This document shows positions 35,366-45,222 of a DNA stretch of 64,000 nucleotides, one piece after another (the first letter of the stretch is position 1; every line of letters starts with the position of its first letter). The position numbers were made by a program, and so were the translations under genes. Source of the stretch: Streptomyces sp. Je 1-369 (lineage in GTDB: Bacteria > Actinomycetota > Actinomycetes > Streptomycetales > Streptomycetaceae); contig NZ_CP101750.1 of NCBI RefSeq assembly GCF_026810505.1, forward strand, positions 7,242,515-7,306,514, in the 5' to 3' direction. The notes under the pieces were generated by a model, which did no database searches, had not been told where the DNA came from, and saw only the letters and a program-made list of their open reading frames with translations.

Positions 35366-36520
35366 TCAGGGGCGGCCCCGCCAGTCCAGGCAGAGGATCA
35401 TGGCGTCGTCGTCGGCGGTGCCGGGGCCGCGATGGCCGGAGAGTTCGTGCAGCACCGCGCGCGGGACCTGGGAGGGCGGCAGGAGGCGGGTGCTGGTCAT
35501 CGCCCGGGTGAGGGCGCGTTCGCTGTAGCGCTCACCCGTGGGGGACGCCACGTCGTAGACCCCGTCACTGACGAACAGCAGCCGGTCGCCGGGCTCGGCG
35601 CGGAAGTGCTCCGCGCTGTAGGGCGTGTCCTCGGACATGCCGAGCGGCAGCTGCGCGTCCAGCTCTATGGGCTCGGCCTTGCCGCCGCGTACGCGCCACA
35701 TCCGCGGGGAGCCCGCGTCGATGATCTCCGTCTCGCCCGTGGCGAGGTCGAAGCGCAGGAGCAGCATGGAGAGGTGGACGGCGCCCTGGTAGTGGCCGTA
35801 GACGGCCTGGTCGGCCAGGCAGGCCTGGTCGGTCAGCGACAGTCCGGCCCGGCGGGCGTTGCGCAGCGCGTTGATGGCGAGGCTGGTGAGGAGCGCCGCC
35901 TCGATGCCCTCGCCCATGCCGTTGGTGACGGTGAGGGTGAGGTGGTCGGCGGAGGCCGACCAGTCGAAGTTGTCGCCGTGGATCGCGTACGCGGGTTCGA
36001 GCTGGGCGCCGATGTCGTACTCGGGACGGGAGCAGGAGCGGCCCGGCAGCAGCTCCCACTGCATCTCGGCGGCGAGGGTGAGGCGGTCGGCGCGCCGCGC
36101 CTGGAGGTAGAGGTCGGTGTCCCGTTCGGCCACGACGATCTCGTGCCCGAGGACCTCGGCGATGTCGCCGAGCTCGCGCACGGTCGCGGCGTCGCAGTTC
36201 TCCGCGGGGAGGCGGACGCTGAGGATGCCGGTGCGGTCGCCGCGCACGCTCACCGGGAGGTGCACGGTGACGGGGTCGCCGTGGGCGCCGGTCTCGACGT
36301 GCGGCTCCTGTGCGCCGAAGGCGCGTCCCGCGGGGCTGCCGTTGATCGCCACGGGGGCCGCCGTATGCGGCAGCGCGTCGACCGGTTGGAGTATGGTCAT
36401 CGCGTAGTCGGCCATGAGCAGGTCGACCGAGCAGGCTGTGTAGCGACCGATGAGCGCGTTCCGCACTGTTTCGAGAAGAGCGTGCGGTGCTGAGGTGCGC
36501 AGGGCTCGCTCCACAGCCAT
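35366..36520 (-). CDS. GAF-SpoIIE-type PP2C phosphatase
   Basis: About 384 residues from the ATG at 36520; a GTG at 36532 and an ATG at 36595 are alternatives and none has a clear ribosome site. The N-terminal half looks like a GAF sensor (ALLETVRNALIGRYTACSVD to DIAEVLGHEIVVAERD). The C-terminal half is a PP2C-like SpoIIE domain: AEMQWELLPG, GDNFDWSAS, GMGEGIEAALLTSLA, LLFVSDGVYDV and GTADDDAMILCLDW. The first metal site has GDNFDW where active relatives have GDxxD, so activity is plausible. Such phosphatases dephosphorylate STAS anti-anti-sigma proteins. It is divergent from the MarR gene. Confidence 0.85.
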   Translation of the reverse strand: MAVERALRTSAPHALLETVRNALIGRYTACSVDLLMADYAMTILQPVDALPHTAAPVAINGSPAGRAFGAQEPHVETGAHGDPVTVHLPVSVRGDRTGILSVRLPAENCDAATVRELGDIAEVLGHEIVVAERDTDLYLQARRADRLTLAAEMQWELLPGRSCSRPEYDIGAQLEPAYAIHGDNFDWSASADHLTLTVTNGMGEGIEAALLTSLAINALRNARRAGLSLTDQACLADQAVYGHYQGAVHLSMLLLRFDLATGETEIIDAGSPRMWRVRGGKAEPIELDAQLPLGMSEDTPYSAEHFRAEPGDRLLFVSDGVYDVASPTGERYSERALTRAMTSTRLLPPSQVPRAVLHELSGHRGPGTADDDAMILCLDWRGRP

Positions 36521-36641
36521 GAATCTGTCCACGTGTTGGGTACCACCTGTTCCGGTTCGGGTCGGGAGTGCGGGAAGGGGCCGGGTCTCCGCCATGCCTC
36601 AGCGACTGACAGGGCCATTGCGAAGTGTCACAGTTGAGGGC

Positions 36642-37142
36642 ATGGACTCGGAAACTTCCGTAAGGGGCGGGCAGGATGCGGCCACGCATGCTGCCCGGGA
36701 AGTCATCGAACTGCTCGAGGTGCTGTGGAGCAGGGGCAGGGACATCGCCCCGACAGCACCCGTTTCGTCGTCACAGCTGCGTGTGCTGTACGTCCTGGAC
36801 GGCGCTCAGGGCATCAACCTGCGGACGCTCGGTGAGTGTCTGGGGTCGGCTCCGTCCTCGGTGAGTCGTATGTGTGACCGCCTTCATGCCCTGGGCTTCA
36901 TTGAGCGATCCCTCAGTTCAGCCAGTCGCCGTGAGCTCGAACTGCGCTTGTCGAGCCGGGGAGAAAATTACCTCAACGAACTGCGGGCCCGCCGGGAGAG
37001 TGCGTTGCTTGACGCCATTTCGGCGATGCGGCCCGCGGAGCGCTCCGCGTTGGTGCGGGGTCTGAGCGGCTTCCAGCGGGCGGTGGACGGCACTGTCCCC
37101 GGGCGGCCCCCCGCGCGTGAGGGCACTGCCGAGTCCGCTTGA
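36642..37142 (+). CDS. MarR-family transcriptional regulator
   Basis: A 166-residue winged-helix protein. The recognition part is INLRTLGECLGSAPSSVSRM then CDRLHALGFIERSLSSASRR, with the wing in LELRLSSRGENYLNEL, as in MarR proteins. The ATG at 36642 fits the family; frame upstream of it has no similarity. It is 180 bp upstream of the rsbR operon and may control it or the divergent phosphatase gene; no palindrome of note was found. Confidence 0.85.
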   Translation: MDSETSVRGGQDAATHAAREVIELLEVLWSRGRDIAPTAPVSSSQLRVLYVLDGAQGINLRTLGECLGSAPSSVSRMCDRLHALGFIERSLSSASRRELELRLSSRGENYLNELRARRESALLDAISAMRPAERSALVRGLSGFQRAVDGTVPGRPPAREGTAESA

Positions 37143-37322
37143 CGCGAGGTGCGGTCGGGGCGCGGAGCTCTGCCGTAACGGTTCGCCCGATCACGTGAGT
37201 TTACTCCTGGCCCACCCCGGTACTCGCGTAGGTCCGGCAGTGACGAACCCGACTTCCGCCTTCGAAGATCGCATACCTCGGCTAACATTTGCCGTGCGAC
37301 AACAATTGCTAAGGTGGATGGA

Positions 37323-38204
37323 ATGAACTCCAGTGAGTCCGAAGCCCGGTTGCGCGTCAGTGCCGCCCTGCGCGAGCAGGGGGAGAAGGTGGCCGACCGT
37401 TGGGTCGAGCTCCAGTCGGAACAGGCGGTCCTGCAGACCGGCATCACCGAGGCGGAGCTGAACGAAGAAGCCGATTCCTTGGTCGAAGCGCTGCTCGCCG
37501 GCCTGGAGACCGACCTGCCCGCGCAGGACGTGGTGGCCTCCCACCCCGGCCTGCGCCAGTGCGTCACCGACCTGTCGCTGCGCCGCGCCAGAGGCGGAGC
37601 CACCCCCACGGCGACCTCGCAGGCCGTACTGGCGCTCAAGGAAGCGCTGTTGGAGGCGGTGCAGCAGGAGACGCGGGACGTGAGCGCGCTCTACCACGCC
37701 GCGCTCTTCATCAACCGCCTGCTCGACACCGCCGGCGCCATGTCCTTCGACATCTACGTGGACGGCCGCGAGGAGATCATCCGGCGGCAGAGCCGCCAGC
37801 TCCTCGAAGTGTCCACCCCCGTGGTGCGCCTGTGGGACCACGTGCTCGCCGTACCGCTGATCGGGACGCTCGACACGACCCGCACGCAGGTCGTGATGGA
37901 GAACCTGCTCGAGGCCATCGAGCGCGACGAGGCGCAGGTCGCGATCATCGACATCACCGGTGTGCCCACCGTGGACACCGCCGTGGCGCATCACCTGATG
38001 CAGACGGTCAACGCCGTGCGGCTGATGGGCGCCGACTGCGTGATCAGCGGCATTCGCCCGCCGATCGCCCAGATCATCGCGCAGCTCGGCATCGACCTGT
38101 CGGCCATCCTGACGCGCTCGACGCTGGCGGACGCGCTGGCCGCCGCCATCCCGCTGCTCACGGATCAGCCGACGCAGCGTGCCTCTCTCGCGGATGCGCG
38201 GTGA
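37323..38204 (+). CDS. RsbR-type stressosome protein (STAS domain)
   Basis: A 293-residue protein. The N-terminal 160 residues are helical like the RsbR globin-fold sensor half (EKVADRWVELQSEQAVLQTG). The C-terminal STAS domain has IIDITGVPTVDTAVAHHLMQ, with the phosphorylatable Thr/Ser positions of RsbR proteins. ATG at 37323 is preceded by AAGGTGG; a GTG nine bases earlier is an alternative. First gene of a run in the order rsbR-rsbS-rsbT-phosphatase-phosphatase, all with 4-bp overlaps or close. In Bacillus the three form the stressosome that senses environmental stress; here the output sigma factor is not in the window. Confidence 0.92.
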   Translation: MNSSESEARLRVSAALREQGEKVADRWVELQSEQAVLQTGITEAELNEEADSLVEALLAGLETDLPAQDVVASHPGLRQCVTDLSLRRARGGATPTATSQAVLALKEALLEAVQQETRDVSALYHAALFINRLLDTAGAMSFDIYVDGREEIIRRQSRQLLEVSTPVVRLWDHVLAVPLIGTLDTTRTQVVMENLLEAIERDEAQVAIIDITGVPTVDTAVAHHLMQTVNAVRLMGADCVISGIRPPIAQIIAQLGIDLSAILTRSTLADALAAAIPLLTDQPTQRASLADAR

Positions 38205-38605
38205 GCGCTTTGAGCGGCGTCCCGATCCTGCGCCTCGGCGATGTGCTGGTCACCGGCCTCCTCAACGAACTCGACGACAAGGCGGCCATCGCCGTCACCG
38301 AGGAGCTGACCGAGCGCATCGTCGCCGACCGTGCGCGCGCGATCCTCATCGACATCTCGCGGCTCGAGATCATCGACTCGTTCGTGGCTCGTACGCTGAT
38401 GGAACTGACCACCACGGCCCGGCTGCTCGGCGCCCGGGTGATCGTGGCCGGCATGCGGCCGGCCGTCGCCATCACCCTGGTGGAACTCGGCCTGGAGCTG
38501 TCCGGTGTGGAGACGACCCTCAACGCGGAGCAGGGCATGATCGCGTTGGGCTGGCAACCGGCTCCTCGACCCCCAAAGGGGGCCCCCGTTGTCCCTCTAC
38601 GGTGA
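38201..38605 (+). CDS. rsbS: RsbS-type STAS domain antagonist
   Basis: A 134-residue single STAS domain. GVPILRLGDVLVTGL opens the fold and LIDISRLEIIDSFVARTLME contains the target Ser phosphorylated by RsbT. The GTG overlaps the rsbR stop (GTGA). It should sit with RsbR in the stressosome core and hold RsbT until phosphorylated. The tail overlaps the next gene by 17 bp. Confidence 0.92.
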   Translation: MSALSGVPILRLGDVLVTGLLNELDDKAAIAVTEELTERIVADRARAILIDISRLEIIDSFVARTLMELTTTARLLGARVIVAGMRPAVAITLVELGLELSGVETTLNAEQGMIALGWQPAPRPPKGAPVVPLR

Positions 38606-39068
38606 TCTCGACAAGGCGACCGCCCTGTCCGCCCCCAAGCGTTCCGGGAGCACCCCGGAGAGCGATGTCCGTACCGTCCACGCCATCCGCTCGGAGGAGG
38701 ACCTCCTCACCGTGCGGCACGCGGTGCGGGACGCGACGCAGCGGACCGGCTTCGGACTCGTGGACCAGACGCGCATCGTCACCGCCGCCAGCGAACTGGC
38801 CCGCAACGCCTACGTGCACGGCGGGGGTGGCACCCTGTCCCTGGAGGCCGTAGGACAGGGCGACCGGCGCGGGCTGCGGCTGGAGGTGAGCGACCAGGGT
38901 CCTGGCATCGCCGACCTCGACCAGGCGTTCACCGACGGGTACACGACTGGTGCCGGCCTGGGGCACGGCCTGGGCGGCGCCCGTCGCCTCATGCACGAGT
39001 TCCACGTGGATTCGTCGCCGGGCCTCGGCACCACCATCACGGCCCTGCGCTGGAACGAACGACGATGA
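38589..39068 (+). CDS. rsbT: RsbT-type switch kinase
   Basis: A GHKL kinase of up to 159 residues. N box: TAASELARNAYVHGGGG. G1: VSDQGPGIADL. G2: GLGHGLGGARRLMHEF. The most likely start is TTG at 38589 with AAAGGGGG upstream; no ATG or GTG in frame precedes the kinase core. The first 25 residues are not conserved. It should phosphorylate RsbR and RsbS and, once free, activate a downstream phosphatase. Overlaps the next gene by ATGA. Confidence 0.9.
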   Translation: MSLYGDLDKATALSAPKRSGSTPESDVRTVHAIRSEEDLLTVRHAVRDATQRTGFGLVDQTRIVTAASELARNAYVHGGGGTLSLEAVGQGDRRGLRLEVSDQGPGIADLDQAFTDGYTTGAGLGHGLGGARRLMHEFHVDSSPGLGTTITALRWNERR

Positions 39069-40075
39069 ACACCGGCTCGACGGTACGCACTCTGCACATC
39101 GCCATAGACCATCCGAGCGCCGTGCAGAGCGCCGCCGACCAGGCCCGCTCGCTCGCTGCCGCCTGCGGGATGCCGGGTGCGCTGCCCGACCAGGCGGCGG
39201 TCCTGGCGAGCGAGCTGGCCAGCAACATCATCAAGCACGCGCGCAACGGTTCCCTGTTCGTCCAGCGCTCGCCCCTCGTGGGCGGCCTGGACGTCGTCGC
39301 CGTCGACAGCGGGCCCGGCATGCCCGACATCGGACTGAGCCTCAGGGACGGGTACAGCACCACCAAGACGATGGGCGCGGGTCTCGGCGCCGCACGCCGG
39401 ATCGCCACCGACTTCGCCATCCGCTCCACCGCGGAACTCGGCACCCTCGCCCACGCCCGCCTCGCCCCGCCCGGCGCCGCACGGTCCGCGGCCGCCACCG
39501 GGGCCCTGTGCCTGCCCGCCGACGGGGAGGACGCCAGCGGCGACGGATACGCCGTCGCCGAACAGGACGGCATACGCACCGCGCTGGTCATCGACGGCCT
39601 CGGCCACGGACCCGAGGCGGCGGCGGCGACCCAGCGGGCCGAGCGCACCTTCCTCGCCCACCCCCACGCCCCGCTGGCCGAGATCGTCACCGCGCTGCAC
39701 AAGGCGCTGCGACACACCCGCGGCGCGGCCGTCGCGGCCCTCCGCGTCACCCCCGGACGCGCCGAATTCTGTGGCGTGGGCAACGTCCGCGCTGTGACGC
39801 TGACCTCGGAAGGCGTCAACCACCAGCTCACCGGGCAGGCGGGCATCGTCGGATACACCCTGCCCGCGCCGAGGAGCCGGTTCGTGGACCTGTCCCCACA
39901 CACCAGCGTCGTTCTGCACACCGACGGCATCGACCACCGGTGGGCGTACGCCCCCACGGCCGCGCGCCTCACCCTGCCCCCGGCACTCCTCGCGGCCTCG
40001 CTGGCCCACACGCACCGACGTCGCCGCGACGATGCCACCGTCCTCGCTCTTGGCCCCCACCTGGGAATGAGATGA
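39065..40075 (+). CDS. RsbT-like ATPase fused to PP2C (RsbX-like) phosphatase
   Basis: A 336-residue two-domain protein. Residues 1-135 are a GHKL ATPase (N box VLASELASNIIKHARNG, G1 VDSGPGMPDIG, G2 GAGLGAARRIATDF). Residues 145-335 are a short PP2C domain like RsbX: VIDGLGHGPEAAAATQRAER, AEFCGVGNVRAV and VVLHTDGIDHRW, ending RRRDDATVLAL. In Bacillus RsbX resets the stressosome by dephosphorylating RsbR/RsbS. Having kinase-like and phosphatase parts in one chain suggests a reset or switch enzyme. Coupled by ATGA on both sides. Confidence 0.88.
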   Translation: MNTGSTVRTLHIAIDHPSAVQSAADQARSLAAACGMPGALPDQAAVLASELASNIIKHARNGSLFVQRSPLVGGLDVVAVDSGPGMPDIGLSLRDGYSTTKTMGAGLGAARRIATDFAIRSTAELGTLAHARLAPPGAARSAAATGALCLPADGEDASGDGYAVAEQDGIRTALVIDGLGHGPEAAAATQRAERTFLAHPHAPLAEIVTALHKALRHTRGAAVAALRVTPGRAEFCGVGNVRAVTLTSEGVNHQLTGQAGIVGYTLPAPRSRFVDLSPHTSVVLHTDGIDHRWAYAPTAARLTLPPALLAASLAHTHRRRRDDATVLALGPHLGMR

Positions 40076-41328
40076 CCCGCGAAACCGTCCGTACGCTCGC
40101 GGCGCTGCGGCACACCGTACGAAGCATCGCCCTCGGGCACCGCCTGCCCGCCGAAGAGCGCGCCCGCCTGGTCCAGTCCCTCAGCGAAGTCGCCGCCCCC
40201 GTCCTCGGCGGCGGCCGCCCCGTCACCCTGCTCAGCGGACGCGGCACCGACGAGGACGGCGAACGCCGGCTGACCCTCGCCCTGCGCCTGCCCCGCCAGG
40301 CCACCGGCACGGAACCCGCGACGGACCCGCTGCCGCACGGCGCACAGGCCCGCCCCGACGGGACGGTCGTGTGGAACCTCCCCCTGCCCGAGGGACAGTC
40401 CACGAGCCGTCCCGCGGCCCTGCGCGCGGCGGCGATGCGGCACGACGACGCCGACGTCGCGCTCCTGGAGGAGGAGCTCCGCGCGGCGCTGGCCCGCGCC
40501 GACGCCCTCGCCGACGAGCACCGAAGGCTCAAGGACGAACTGGCCGAGACCAACAGCGGGGTCCTGGCCCTGTACGTACAGCTCGAAGAGCGCGACGAGC
40601 AGTTGCGCACGGCGCACGGACGCACCCTGCGCGCCCTGGAGGACGCCCTGCGCCCCAGGCCCCTGCACGTCGCCGGCCTCGAACTCGCGGTGCACTACGC
40701 GCCCGCCAGCGACGACGCCCCGACCGGCGGCGACCTGTACGACTGGTTCACCCTTCCGGACGGCACCGTCCACATCACCGTCGTCGACGCGCTCGGGCAC
40801 GGCATCGCCAGTACGCGCACCGCCCTGACCGTCACCCACGCGGTGCGCACCCTCGCCCTCGAAGGCCACCCGCTGGAGAGCATCGTGGCCCGCACCGACA
40901 GCATCCTGGCGCCCTTCGACCAGAGCGTCATGGCGACCCTCCAGCTGGCCCGCCTGAACCCGGCCGACGGCCGCCTCGACCTGGCCAACGGCAGCCACCC
41001 GCCGGCCCTCCTGTGCCACGGCGACGGCACCGCGACCTATCTGGAGGTGCGCGGGCGCGGCGTCGGCTTCCCCCTGCCCGGCAGCGAACGCGTCCTGACC
41101 ACGCACCTCGGGCCCGACGACGTGCTGCTGCTCTACACGGACGGCCTCACCGAGAGCCGCAGGGACCCGTGCGAGGGCGAGGCCCGGCTCAAGGACGCCC
41201 TGTGCCGCCACCGCGTCGAGCCGACCGAACGCATCCCCGGTCTGGTGGCCGAGGAGCTGGTCAGCGGGGTTCTCCACCAGGACGACACCCTGGCGATCGC
41301 CGTGCGGCGCACTTCCCGAGTAGGGTGA
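40072..41328 (+). CDS. SpoIIE-type PP2C phosphatase (RsbU-like)
   Basis: A 418-residue protein. The first 130 residues are an ATPase-like remnant without clear nucleotide motifs. A coiled coil follows (residues about 138-185, EEELRAALARADALADEHRR). The PP2C domain has GGDLYDWFTL (metal Asp), VVDALGHGIASTRTAL, GSHPPALLCH, LLLYTDGLTESR and HQDDTLAIAV. This is the RsbU layout with a coiled-coil linker that receives RsbT. Start ATG overlaps the previous stop (ATGA). It is the probable output of the stressosome: a phosphatase acting on an anti-anti-sigma factor coded elsewhere. Confidence 0.88.
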   Translation: MTRETVRTLAALRHTVRSIALGHRLPAEERARLVQSLSEVAAPVLGGGRPVTLLSGRGTDEDGERRLTLALRLPRQATGTEPATDPLPHGAQARPDGTVVWNLPLPEGQSTSRPAALRAAAMRHDDADVALLEEELRAALARADALADEHRRLKDELAETNSGVLALYVQLEERDEQLRTAHGRTLRALEDALRPRPLHVAGLELAVHYAPASDDAPTGGDLYDWFTLPDGTVHITVVDALGHGIASTRTALTVTHAVRTLALEGHPLESIVARTDSILAPFDQSVMATLQLARLNPADGRLDLANGSHPPALLCHGDGTATYLEVRGRGVGFPLPGSERVLTTHLGPDDVLLLYTDGLTESRRDPCEGEARLKDALCRHRVEPTERIPGLVAEELVSGVLHQDDTLAIAVRRTSRVG

Positions 41329-41394
41329 TACGCCCGATTCCGTGATCAACTGATGCAGGAAACTTCTTGGCCAAGGGACACGGAGAGGTCGACC

Positions 41395-41838
41395 ATGAAC
41401 ATCCCGTTCCTCGACAAGTGGCGCAGGCGGCACTCCGCGACGGACCCGGCCCAGGGGCTCGCGGCCGTGTTCGAGGAAGACCCGGACGGCGTGGCCGCCC
41501 TGCTGTCCGAGTGTGAGCTGCTGCGCTCCCAGGCCAGTGGGGCGGGGCTCGAACTCGATGACTCCCCGGCTTCGTTGGCCGCTCTCGACCAGCTCCTGCC
41601 GCGCTGGCGCGACGACCCCGAGCTGCTGCCGTGGCTCGGCAACGACGCGGGTCTCTATCTGGGCACCGTGGTGGTGCGGACGGTGCCGGGCGCGACCTGG
41701 CACGTGTGGCCCGGCGGCAGTCCCGTCGTACGGCTGAAGACCGGGCGGGACATCCAGGTGGTCGAGGCGGGGCTCGACTGGGCGGTGCACGGCGCGCCCG
41801 AGCTGTCGCAGGTCTACGGCGAGGCGTCGGAGACGTAA
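41395..41838 (+). CDS. Streptomyces-type conserved protein (DUF6278-like)
   Basis: A 147-residue protein; ATG at 41395 has GGAGAGG upstream. Recognisable features are IPFLDKWRRRHSATDPAQGL, LLPWLGNDAGLYLG, and ATWHVWPGGSPVVRLKTGRD, typical of a short conserved Streptomyces family with no known function. No signal or membrane segment. It follows the phosphatase gene by 66 bp. Confidence 0.75.
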   Translation: MNIPFLDKWRRRHSATDPAQGLAAVFEEDPDGVAALLSECELLRSQASGAGLELDDSPASLAALDQLLPRWRDDPELLPWLGNDAGLYLGTVVVRTVPGATWHVWPGGSPVVRLKTGRDIQVVEAGLDWAVHGAPELSQVYGEASET

Positions 41839-41986
41839 CCCTCGTAGGCGCCCGTAGGCGTAACTCTCGTAACCCGAATTGCCTCAAATACGGTTAATGC
41901 CCATAAGTGCGTGTCGTCCATTAAGTCCCGTTTCCACGTGGATAGTTTGCGCGGACGAACACAGCTGAGAGTGGGCAGGTCTTGCC

Positions 41987-42730
<744 letters not shown>

Positions 42731-42743
42731 CGGGGGAGGGGAC

Positions 42744-43664
42744 GTGAAGAGACACTCCATGCGGACGACACGCCTGCTCGCGGCGCTCGTGCTCGCCGCC
42801 TGCGCCGCCGCCGCGTGCGGCAAGGAAGGCAGCCCGCCCACCAAGGGCCCCGCGGCCGAGGAACTGCCGAAGTACCGGGTGGCGACCGGCTTCCAACTGC
42901 CCGAGTCGGGGACCTGGAAGCAGGCGAAGCGCCGCGGCCGCTTCGTGGTCGGCGCCAAGGAGGACCAGCCCTACCTCGGCGAGAAGGACCCGGCGAGCGG
43001 CGCCTACTCGGGCTTCGACATCGAGATCGCCAAGATGGTCTCGGCCTCGCTAGGCCTCGACCCCAAGAGGATCGAGTACAAGACCATCGCGTCGGCCAAC
43101 CGCGAGACCGCCCTGCAGAACGGGCAGATCGATTTCTACGTCGGCACCTACACCATCAACGACAACCGCAAGAAGCTCGTCGGGTTCGGCGGCCCCTACT
43201 ACATGGCGGGCCAGGGCCTGTTGGTGCGCAGCGACGAGGAGGACATCAGGGGCCCGCGGGACCTGGCGGGCAAACGCGTCTGCTCCGCCGCCGGATCCAC
43301 CCCGTACCAGCGCATCCAGGCGGACCATCCGAAGGCCACCCTCGTCGCCTACGACACGTACTCGATCTGTGTCGACAACCTGCTGACCTATCAGGTGGAC
43401 GCCGTCACCACCGACGACGCGATCCTGATCGGCTACGCGGCCAAGGTGCCCGACGAGCTCAAGGTGGTCGGCAAGCCGTTCTCCGAGGAGCCGTACGGCA
43501 TCGGGGTGCCCCGCGGCGACAACGCCCTCCGGTTCGCCGTCGACGACGCCCTCGCCGCCCGCGAGAAGGACGGCGACTGGAAGAAGGCCTACGACGCCAC
43601 CCTCGGCCTCTCCGGGGTCCCGGCGCCGAAGCCGCCCGCCATCGACCGCTACCCGGCGAGCTGA
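42744..43664 (+). CDS. gluB: Glutamate ABC transporter, substrate-binding lipoprotein
   Basis: A 306-residue solute-binding protein of the SBP_bac_3 family. GTG start with GGGGGAGGGG upstream. Signal peptide RLLAALVLAAC forms the lipobox. Family blocks: FVVGAKEDQPYLGEKDP, YSGFDIEIAKMVSASLGLDP, ETALQNGQIDFYVGTYTIND and YGIGVPRGDNALRFAVDDAL. Thirteen bases after gluA; part of one operon. Confidence 0.93.
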   Translation: MKRHSMRTTRLLAALVLAACAAAACGKEGSPPTKGPAAEELPKYRVATGFQLPESGTWKQAKRRGRFVVGAKEDQPYLGEKDPASGAYSGFDIEIAKMVSASLGLDPKRIEYKTIASANRETALQNGQIDFYVGTYTINDNRKKLVGFGGPYYMAGQGLLVRSDEEDIRGPRDLAGKRVCSAAGSTPYQRIQADHPKATLVAYDTYSICVDNLLTYQVDAVTTDDAILIGYAAKVPDELKVVGKPFSEEPYGIGVPRGDNALRFAVDDALAAREKDGDWKKAYDATLGLSGVPAPKPPAIDRYPAS

Positions 43665-43673
43665 GGAGGCGTC

Positions 43674-44318
43674 GTGGACGTACTGACAGACAACTTCTCC
43701 ACGTTCGGCAAGGGTTTCCTCGGCACCGTCGAACTCACCGTCTACGCCTCGCTCCTGGCCCTCGTCCTCGGCTTCGTCATGGCGTCGTTCCGCGTGGCGC
43801 CCGTCGGGTCCTTCCGGGCGTTCGGCACGGCGTGGGTCACGGTCCTGCGCAACACCCCGCTCACGCTGCTCTTCTTCGCGGTGCTGCTCGGACTGCCGCG
43901 CTTCGGCCTCGTACTGCCCTTCAAGGTGTTCGCCGTGCTCGCCCTCGGCTGCTACACCTCCGCCTTCATCTGCGAGGCGCTCAGGTCGGGGATCAACACC
44001 GTGCCCAAGGGGCAGGGCGAGGCGGCCAGGAGCCTCGGCATGAGCTTCGGCCAGACCCTGTCGATGGTCGTGCTGCCGCAGGCCTTCCGGTCCGTCATCG
44101 CGCCGGTCGGCTCCAACCTCATCGCGCTCGCCAAGAACTCGGCGATCGCGGGCGCGTTCAGCGTCACCGAACTGCTCGGCTCGTACAAGACGCTCAGCGA
44201 GCTGGGCTACAACATCATCTGGACCTTCGTCTGGATCGCCGTCGGCTACCTCATCATCACCCTCGCCATCAGCGCGATCTTCAATGTCCTCGAAAAGCGC
44301 TGGGGAGTCGCCCGATGA
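43674..44318 (+). CDS. gluC: Glutamate ABC transporter, permease
   Basis: A 214-residue membrane protein with five predicted helices and the EAA loop (INTVPKGQGEAARSLGMSF) of amino acid permeases. GTG start with GGAGG upstream. It pairs with GluD to form the channel and overlaps gluD by ATGA. Confidence 0.93.
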   Translation: MDVLTDNFSTFGKGFLGTVELTVYASLLALVLGFVMASFRVAPVGSFRAFGTAWVTVLRNTPLTLLFFAVLLGLPRFGLVLPFKVFAVLALGCYTSAFICEALRSGINTVPKGQGEAARSLGMSFGQTLSMVVLPQAFRSVIAPVGSNLIALAKNSAIAGAFSVTELLGSYKTLSELGYNIIWTFVWIAVGYLIITLAISAIFNVLEKRWGVAR

Positions 44319-45184
44319 AAGCCCTCTCCCACGATTCGACCGCCCTCTACGACATCCCGGGCCCGAAGACCGTGCGCCGGCACAAGCTGTACGGCGTCAT
44401 CTCCACCTTGATCGTGCTGGCGCTCATCGGGTGGATCCTGTACCTGCTGTTCGACACCGACCAGTTCACGGCCACGAAGTGGACGCCCTTCGAGTACAAG
44501 GGCATCCAGGAACTGCTTCTGCGGGGCCTCGGCAACACGCTCAAGGCCTTCGCCATCTCCGCGGTCCTCGCGCTCGTGCTCGGCGGACTGCTCGCGATGG
44601 GGCGGCTCTCCGACCACCGCCCCATTCGCTGGCTCGCCACGCTCGTCGTGGAGTTCTTCCGCGCCATGCCGGTGCTCGTGATGATCTTCTTCGTCTTCGT
44701 GGCGCTGAAGGTCCAGCCACTGCCCGCGCTGGTCGCCGGACTCACGCTCTACAACGGCTCCGTACTCGCCGAGGTCTTCCGATCCGGCGTCAACTCCGTC
44801 GAGAGGGGGCAGCGGGAGGCGGCCTACGCGCTCGGAATGCGCAAGACACAGGTCATGGGACACGTCCTCGTACCGCAGGCCGTGCGGGCCATGTTGCCCG
44901 CCATCATCAGCCAGTTGGTGGTGGCCCTGAAGGACACCTCGCTCGGATATCTGATCACCTACGAGGAGTTCCTCCATGCCGGGAAGCTCATCGCGTCGAA
45001 CCTCGACTACGATTTGCCCTTCATCCCCGTTGTCATGGTGATCTCACCGATCTACATCGGGATGTGCATGTTGCTGTCGTGGTTCGCCCAGTGGGTGTCG
45101 AAGCGGCAGCGGCGCAGTCCCAAGACCGAGGCCGCGGACGTGGCCCCGGCGGAACCAGGGACGCTGCTGCCAGGTACGCAGTAG
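44315..45184 (+). CDS. gluD: Glutamate ABC transporter, permease
   Basis: A 289-residue permease. An N-terminal cytoplasmic stretch and a first helix (GVISTLIVLALIGWILYLLF) are followed by the permease core with EAA loop VERGQREAAYALGMRKTQVM and further helices (VMVISPIYIGMCMLLSWFA). Start ATG overlaps the gluC stop. The polar C-terminus is variable. Ends convergent to a secreted hydrolase gene with a 38-bp gap. Confidence 0.93.
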   Translation: MKALSHDSTALYDIPGPKTVRRHKLYGVISTLIVLALIGWILYLLFDTDQFTATKWTPFEYKGIQELLLRGLGNTLKAFAISAVLALVLGGLLAMGRLSDHRPIRWLATLVVEFFRAMPVLVMIFFVFVALKVQPLPALVAGLTLYNGSVLAEVFRSGVNSVERGQREAAYALGMRKTQVMGHVLVPQAVRAMLPAIISQLVVALKDTSLGYLITYEEFLHAGKLIASNLDYDLPFIPVVMVISPIYIGMCMLLSWFAQWVSKRQRRSPKTEAADVAPAEPGTLLPGTQ

Positions 45185-45222
45185 CCAACAGGGCCAACGC
45201 CCAACCCGGCAGCAGCCGGGGA

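Noticed and set aside
39037..41790. A minus-strand open frame of over 900 codons opposite the phosphatase genes
   Set aside because: No domain; the plus strand encodes clear GHKL and PP2C motifs with ATGA coupling.
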